Shown here one piece after another: positions 15,187-19,497 of a stretch of DNA of 19,497 bases (positions are counted from its first letter, which is position 1; the number at the start of each line of letters is the position of its first letter). The stretch spans positions 1 through 19,497 of the forward strand of contig JAZRVE010000006.1 in NCBI GenBank assembly GCA_045598975.1. The letters are read 5' to 3'. A program made the translations under genes and the position numbers. The DNA comes from UMGS882 sp045598975 (GTDB lineage Bacteria > Bacillota > Clostridia > Oscillospirales > CAG-382). The notes beneath the pieces are model-generated. The model saw nothing but the letters and a program-made list of their open reading frames with translations, searched no databases and was not told where the DNA came from.

Positions 15187-17415
15187 ATGAAGGTACTGCA
15201 TCTCATCAGCGGCGGCGACACGGGCGGTGCCAAGACGCACGTTTTCGCCCTGCTCGGCGCACTGAAAAACAGGGCGGACGTCAAGATCGTGTGCTTTATG
15301 AAGGGCGTGTTCTGGGACGAATTGCAGGAACTCGGCATCCCCTGCGAGCTCATCGAGCAGAAGAGCCGCTTCGATCTGTCGGTGCTCGACCGCCTCAAAG
15401 AGCTGTGCGACGACGGAGTGGACGTCATCCACTGCCACGGCGCACGGGCGAATTTTATCGCCATGTTCTTGAAAAAGCGTGTCGGCATCCCCATGATCAC
15501 CACCATCCACAGCGACTATCGGCTGGATTTCGACGGCTTTTACCGCAAGCTCGTCTACACCTCCCTCAATATCGTCGCCCTGCGGTCGTTCTCCTATTAT
15601 ATCGGGGTGTCCTCTTCTTTCAAGGATATGCTCATCAGACGCTCCTTCCGCCCCAATTCCGTTTTCACCGTCTACAACGGCATGAACTACGACGGCACGC
15701 CGCCGTACGTTTCAAAAGAAGAATTTGCTTCGCGGGTGGGACTTGCGTATGATCCCGCCTGCACCTATATCGGTCTTATCGGACGGCACGACTACGTCAA
15801 GGGACACGACGTGTTCATCAAAGCTATCCGCCGCGTCGCGGAAGAATGTCCCGAGGCGCGCTTCGTTATCGCGGGAGAGGGAGAAAACCGCACTTCCCTC
15901 GTCGCGCTTGCCGAAAAAGAGGGCGTGAGCGACCTTCTGACGTTCGTCGGCTTCGTCAAGGATATTTACAGCTTTATCAATTTCATCGATATCAATACCC
16001 TCACCTCCCGCAGTGAGAGCTTCCCGTACGTACTGCTCGAAGGCGCACGCTTTTCCAAGCCCACCGTCTGCTCGCGCGTCGGCGGTATTCCCGATCTTAT
16101 CCTCGACGGAAAGACGGGACTGTTATTTGAAAGCGAGAACAGCGGCGAGCTTGCCGAAAAGCTCATCCGCCTCATCCGCGACAGACAGTCGGCGAAGCGA
16201 TACGGGGAAGCTCTGCACGAGCGTGCCGTGACGCAGTTTTCCGACACGGCGCTCGCCGAAAAGCATATGCGGATCTATCGTGCTGTCCTGCGCGATCACG
16301 CCGACCGCGACTACCGCTACGACGCCGTGCTGTCGGGCTATTACGGCTTTCATAACAGCGGCGACGACGCTCTCTTTTTCGCTATTTCCGACAGCCTGCG
16401 GCGCTATATGCCGGACGTCCGCCTCTGCGTGCTTTCGGCAAAGGCAAAGGAAATGCGCCGCGTTTACCGCGTCGATTGCCTGCCGCGGTTTTCGCCGCTC
16501 GGCGTGCGGTACGCTCTGAAACACGCCAAAATGCTCATCTCCGGCGGCGGCAGTCTCATTCAGGACGCTACCAGCTCCCAGTCTCTGCTGTATTATCTTA
16601 CGATCATGGATCTCGCCTCCCGTTACGGGTGCAAGGTCTTCGTGTATGCAAACGGCATCGGGCCCATCCGGGAGCAGAACGTCGCACGGGCGGCAAAGAC
16701 GCTCCGCAAGACCGACGTCATCACACTGCGCGACGAGCTGTCGCTCGGCGAGATCACGCGCATGGGACTTCCGGAAGAGGCGGCGGTCGTCACCGCCGAT
16801 CCCGCCCTGCTGCTTGACGGGGTGGATAGGGACGCGGCAGACGAGCTGCTCAAAAAGGCGAACGTTCCCGCGGACGGGCGTTTCATCGGCTTTTCGGTGC
16901 GGGAATGGAACGAGGATCGCGGGGCGTTCATCGAGGCGCTTGCCTGCCTTGCCCGCTATGCCCGCGAGAGATACGGACTGACGCCGCTGTTCATCCCTCT
17001 GCGGCACACGCAGGACGCGGCGATAAGCAAGGAGATCGCCTCGAAATGCGGCGGCGCATACGTTTTGGACGAGCCGTACGGCGTGAGCGAGACCATCGGG
17101 CTTGTCGCACGGTGCGACGTGATGGTGGGAATGCGGCTCCACGCGCTGATCTATGCTTCCGGCGCCTGCGTGCCCAGTATCGGGCTGATCTATGACAAAA
17201 AGGTGTCGGGTTTTCTGGATTATATCGGACAGAAGCGCTATCTCGACGTGGAAAAACCGGACGAAAAAGCGCTGTGCGGCATGTTGGATGAAATCGAACG
17301 GGATCGGGACAGGATCGTGTGCGAACTGACGGAAAAGAAGAAGACACTTGCCGAAAAAGCATTGCTGAACGCCGGAATGGCGGTCGATGTGCTCACGGAC
17401 GGAGAAGGAAAATGA
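15187..17415 (+). CDS. csaB: Fusion of GT4 glycosyltransferase and CsaB-type polysaccharide pyruvyl transferase
   Basis: 742 residues with two catalytic domains in one frame. Residues 1 to about 370 form a GT4 glycosyltransferase: MKVLHLISGGDTGGAKTHVF, IGLIGRHDYVKGHDVFIKA, and SRSESFPYVLLEGARFSKP with its E-x7-E pair. From about residue 377 a CsaB-type pyruvyl transferase begins with YDAVLSGYYGFHNSGDDALF. It continues with ISGGGSLIQD (451-460), YANGIGPI, RDELSLGEI, and GMRLHALIYASG with Arg650 and His652, the residues family members use for phosphoenolpyruvate. CsaB places a pyruvate ketal on the secondary wall polysaccharide; SLH domains of S-layer proteins bind that group. The fusion would couple addition of a sugar to its pyruvylation. 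The sequence is continuous with no stop between domains. It overlaps ispE by 4 bases. Confidence 0.92.
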   Translation: MKVLHLISGGDTGGAKTHVFALLGALKNRADVKIVCFMKGVFWDELQELGIPCELIEQKSRFDLSVLDRLKELCDDGVDVIHCHGARANFIAMFLKKRVGIPMITTIHSDYRLDFDGFYRKLVYTSLNIVALRSFSYYIGVSSSFKDMLIRRSFRPNSVFTVYNGMNYDGTPPYVSKEEFASRVGLAYDPACTYIGLIGRHDYVKGHDVFIKAIRRVAEECPEARFVIAGEGENRTSLVALAEKEGVSDLLTFVGFVKDIYSFINFIDINTLTSRSESFPYVLLEGARFSKPTVCSRVGGIPDLILDGKTGLLFESENSGELAEKLIRLIRDRQSAKRYGEALHERAVTQFSDTALAEKHMRIYRAVLRDHADRDYRYDAVLSGYYGFHNSGDDALFFAISDSLRRYMPDVRLCVLSAKAKEMRRVYRVDCLPRFSPLGVRYALKHAKMLISGGGSLIQDATSSQSLLYYLTIMDLASRYGCKVFVYANGIGPIREQNVARAAKTLRKTDVITLRDELSLGEITRMGLPEEAAVVTADPALLLDGVDRDAADELLKKANVPADGRFIGFSVREWNEDRGAFIEALACLARYARERYGLTPLFIPLRHTQDAAISKEIASKCGGAYVLDEPYGVSETIGLVARCDVMVGMRLHALIYASGACVPSIGLIYDKKVSGFLDYIGQKRYLDVEKPDEKALCGMLDEIERDRDRIVCELTEKKKTLAEKALLNAGMAVDVLTDGEGK

Positions 17416-18206
17416 TTCTTGAAACAAAAGCGTACGCCAAGATCAATCTGACGCTCGAAATCATCGGCAAACGCGCCGACGGCTTTCACGACATCGCGTC
17501 GGTCATGCACAAGATCCCGCTTTGCGACGACGTTTCGCTCGACGTGACGGAGGGGGATGTCGGGATCGTGTTCGCGTGCGACCGTGACGTCTGCCCGCCG
17601 GAGAAAAATCTTGCCTATCGGGCGGCGGAGCTGTTTTTGCGGCAGACGGGACTGCGCCGCAAGGTCGCCGTCACGCTCCGCAAGCACATTCCCGCCGGAG
17701 CGGGGCTTGCCGGCGGCAGTACCGACGGTGCGGCGGTGCTCGATCTTATGAATGAGGCGTGCGGCAGACCGCTCTCGGAGCAGGAGCTCGAAACGCTTGC
17801 CGCGGGGCTCGGCAGTGATGTGCCGTTCTGCCTTGCGCACCACACCTGTGCGCTGTGCACGGGACGGGGCGAGATCATGACCGAGCTTCCGGCGCTCACC
17901 GGCGTCCGGTTTTACGTGGCATGTCCCCGGAAAGAGCTTTCGACGGCGGGCATCTACGGCGAGTATGACAGACTGTACGGCGAGGGCGGGAAAGAGAAGG
18001 AAAACAGCCGCCGCATGGCGTCTCTATTGCAAAAGGGTGTCGACGTGCGGGAGATTTTAGCGCTCATGATAAACGATTTCCAACCGCTCTGCGAAGCGAA
18101 ATGCGGGGAGATCGCCGTGCTGTGCGATTCGTTCCGGCAAAAAGGATATTATGCGCAGATGTCGGGCAGCGGCTCGTCGGTGTTCGGCATCGAAGTTCTG
18201 AAATAA
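17412..18206 (+). CDS. ispE: 4-diphosphocytidyl-2-C-methyl-D-erythritol kinase
   Basis: A 264-residue GHMP kinase, slightly shorter than the usual 280-300. The N-terminal AYAKINLTLEIIGKRADGFH is the IspE signature with catalytic Lys10. The ATP loop PAGAGLAGGSTDGAA starts at residue 94. GLGSDVPF supplies catalytic Asp136. The C-terminal MSGSGSSVFGI closes the fold. The enzyme phosphorylates CDP-methylerythritol in the MEP pathway to isoprenoids, including the undecaprenyl carrier that the neighbouring polysaccharide genes need. ATG at 17412 overlaps the TGA of the GT-CsaB gene (ATGA), so the two are translationally coupled. That is an unusual neighbour; in Bacillus ispE sits near purR and spoVG. 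The longer upstream frame from 17319 is discounted because the domain starts at this ATG. Confidence 0.94.
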   Translation: MILETKAYAKINLTLEIIGKRADGFHDIASVMHKIPLCDDVSLDVTEGDVGIVFACDRDVCPPEKNLAYRAAELFLRQTGLRRKVAVTLRKHIPAGAGLAGGSTDGAAVLDLMNEACGRPLSEQELETLAAGLGSDVPFCLAHHTCALCTGRGEIMTELPALTGVRFYVACPRKELSTAGIYGEYDRLYGEGGKEKENSRRMASLLQKGVDVREILALMINDFQPLCEAKCGEIAVLCDSFRQKGYYAQMSGSGSSVFGIEVLK

Positions 18207-18218
18207 AGGAGAAACGCT

Positions 18219-19310
18219 ATGAAAACGGAATCCATTTTGCGTATCGGCATCATCGGATGCGGCAGTATTGCCTTCCATAAGCATATGCCGGCGCTCAAAG
18301 CACAGAAAAATATCGAAATGACGGCGTTCTGCGATATCGTCGAAGAGCACGCCCAAAAGGCGGCGGACGAGTTCGGCATATCGGGTGCGGGCGTATACGC
18401 CGATTACCGGGAGCTTTTGAAGGACGAGAGCATCGACATCGTTCACGTGTGCACGCCCAACCGCGAGCACAGCGTCACCACCATCGACGCGCTGGAAGCC
18501 GGCAAGCACGTCATGTGCGAAAAGCCCATGGCGAAGACCTATGCCGAAGCAAAAGCCATGCTGGACGCGGCAAAGCGCACCGGCAAAAAGCTGACCATCG
18601 GCTATCAGAACCGCCAGCTTGCCTCTTCTCAATATTGCAAGAACCTCTGCGAAAAGGGTGTGCTCGGCGACGTGTATTTCGCCGATGCCCTTGCCCTGCG
18701 GCGCCGCGGTGTGCCGACGTGGGGTGTTTTTCTCGATGAAGAGGAGCAGGGCGGCGGACCGCTCATTGATATCGGCACCCATGCGCTCGACCTTACGCTG
18801 TGGTGCATGAATAACTACAAACCGAAAATGGTGGTCGGCTCGGCGTACCATAAGCTTTCCCGCAAGACCGGGCAGGGCAATCCGTGGGGAAGCTGGGATC
18901 CCGATACCTTTAAGGTGGAGGACAGCGCGTTCGGCTTTATCGTCATGGAAAACGGCGCGACGGTGGTATTGCAGTCCGCGTGGGCGATCAACCGGCTCGA
19001 CACGTACGAGGCAAGCTTCCGCCTGTGCGGAGACGCGGCGGGGCTGGATGCCCTGGGCGGAAACGTGCGCGTCAACGGCGTGCGCGATAACGAGCAGTAT
19101 ATCGATGTGCCGCAGGTCACGGCGGAAAGAACGGTGGGCGGCGTCACGTCGGATGATGCGAGCACGCTTGACATGGCGCAGTGGCTGGAAGCCATCCGCA
19201 CCGACACGGACCCCTGCGTGCTTCCCGAGCAGGCGATGTGCGTGACGCGCATCCTCGAAGCCGTCTACGAATCCGCCAAAACCGGAAAACCCATATACTT
19301 TGACAATTGA
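18219..19310 (+). CDS. Gfo/Idh/MocA-family NAD(P)-dependent oxidoreductase
   Basis: 363 residues. The N-terminal Rossmann motif GIIGCGSI (Gly10, Gly13, Gly15) is followed by the family hallmark CEKPMAKT (Lys102 as conserved base). The C-terminal domain has GPLIDIGTHALDLTLW with Asp184 and His188, typical of the catalytic surface. Members oxidise or reduce sugars, inositols or nucleotide sugars. Its position, 12 bases after ispE with AAAGGAGA before the ATG and at the end of a polysaccharide run, is compatible with making a modified sugar for the polymer. A catabolic role (for example in inositol or sugar degradation) is equally possible. Nothing in the sequence fixes the substrate. It is the last gene before the hairpin-rich right edge. 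Confidence 0.92.
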   Translation: MKTESILRIGIIGCGSIAFHKHMPALKAQKNIEMTAFCDIVEEHAQKAADEFGISGAGVYADYRELLKDESIDIVHVCTPNREHSVTTIDALEAGKHVMCEKPMAKTYAEAKAMLDAAKRTGKKLTIGYQNRQLASSQYCKNLCEKGVLGDVYFADALALRRRGVPTWGVFLDEEEQGGGPLIDIGTHALDLTLWCMNNYKPKMVVGSAYHKLSRKTGQGNPWGSWDPDTFKVEDSAFGFIVMENGATVVLQSAWAINRLDTYEASFRLCGDAAGLDALGGNVRVNGVRDNEQYIDVPQVTAERTVGGVTSDDASTLDMAQWLEAIRTDTDPCVLPEQAMCVTRILEAVYESAKTGKPIYFDN

Positions 19311-19316
19311 GAAAAG

Positions 19317-19484
19317 GAAGCGTGCGGCTTCACCTTCGCCCGCCGGGCTCCGGCGGGCAGCGTGCCGCTGCACCCCTATCGCGCCGCAAGCGGCTCGGGG
19401 AGGAAACGAACCTACTTTTTTCTCGCAAGAGAAAAAAGTAGGGCAAAAAAGATTGCCGGGGAGTAGCCCCGGACCCCCTACTCC
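19317..19484. repeat. Hairpin-rich dispersed repeat block at right edge, no gene
   Basis: No credible gene is seen from 19311 to the edge. GAAGCGTGCGGCTTCACC (19317-19334) repeats 3369-3386 with one difference. GCCCGCCGG/CCGGCGGGC (19338-19346 with 19350-19358) forms a 9-base stem. CCTACTTTTTTCTC (19411-19424) pairs perfectly with GAGAAAAAAGTAGG (19429-19442) around a GCAA tetraloop. CCGGGG/CCCCGG (19456-19461 with 19467-19472) competes with GGAGTAG/CTACTCC (19460-19466 with 19478-19484). The stretch CGGCTCGGGGAGG at 19391-19403 is an inverted, slightly altered copy of CCTCCCGAGCCG near 3433. The block probably ends the polysaccharide transcript, though no classic T-tailed terminator is complete within the window. 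Confidence 0.65.
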
Positions 19485-19497
19485 GCAAAACGGAAGA

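Noticed and set aside
16123..17427. 434-codon minus-strand open frame inside the GT-CsaB fusion
   Set aside because: Antisense shadow of conserved GT4 and CsaB motifs; no ribosome binding site or recognisable domain.
18057..19373. 438-codon minus-strand open frame over ispE and the Gfo/Idh/MocA gene
   Set aside because: Both plus-strand genes have catalytic motifs in place. The antisense translation has none and crosses the gene boundary.
19411..19442. Right-edge 14-base hairpin as an intrinsic terminator
   Set aside because: The T run is inside the stem and no T tract follows on either strand, so it does not meet the usual form. It is reported as a structured repeat instead.
1..19497. CRISPR array, tRNA, rRNA, prophage or insertion sequence
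   Set aside because: No regularly spaced repeats of 25-40 bases, no transposase or integrase motifs, and no tRNA or rRNA signature were seen on reading either strand.

Overview
The window carries 15 protein-coding genes, one of them cut by the left edge. They are densely packed, with moderately high GC, strong AGGAGG-type ribosome binding sites and sigma-A-like promoters (TTGACA/TATAAT with 17-base spacers). The content suggests a Gram-positive, probably anaerobic member of the Bacillota, most likely an uncultured Clostridia lineage: a TRAP-type solute permease, IspE of the MEP isoprenoid pathway, a CsaB-type cell-wall pyruvyl transferase, DUF4330, and no outer-membrane genes. The phylum is an inference; no rRNA or tRNA gene is present to anchor it.

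Left part (1-4800): the C-terminal part of a fused TRAP transporter membrane subunit ends at an intrinsic terminator. A monocistronic ABC exporter half-transporter follows with its own promoter. Its transcript ends in an intergenic block of nested inverted repeats and an intrinsic terminator, facing a convergent minus-strand gene for a long, divergent CofE (F420-0:glutamate ligase)-like protein that has its own promoter.

Middle part (4845-8677): a minus-strand three-gene operon encodes a CtBP-like 2-hydroxyacid dehydrogenase, a zinc-dependent medium-chain dehydrogenase and a KduD-like short-chain dehydrogenase, ending in an intrinsic terminator. It is divergent from an AraC-family regulator. 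The shared intergenic region holds a 9-base direct repeat spaced exactly 21 bases apart, the geometry of AraC-family half-sites. It lies beside the likely operon promoter and overlaps the regulator's own -35 box. The set looks like a regulated sugar-acid (uronate/idonate-type) oxidation-reduction module.

Right part (8750-19310): a long plus-strand gene run starts at a near-consensus promoter. It encodes a left-handed beta-helix acyltransferase, a MurJ/MATE-like lipid-linked glycan flippase, a second acetyltransferase, a GT4 glycosyltransferase, a membrane-anchored DUF4330 protein with an internally duplicated domain, an O-antigen-ligase/Wzy-like membrane protein, and a 742-residue fusion of a GT4 glycosyltransferase with a CsaB-type pyruvyl transferase. 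IspE (4-base stop/start overlap with the fusion gene) and a Gfo/Idh/MocA oxidoreductase complete the run. Together these genes are best read as synthesis, export, polymerisation or ligation, and pyruvylation of a secondary cell-wall polysaccharide, the kind of polymer that anchors SLH-domain S-layer proteins. The last 187 bases hold no gene but a cluster of hairpins, one of which shares a near-identical 18-base module with the repeat block at about 3370.
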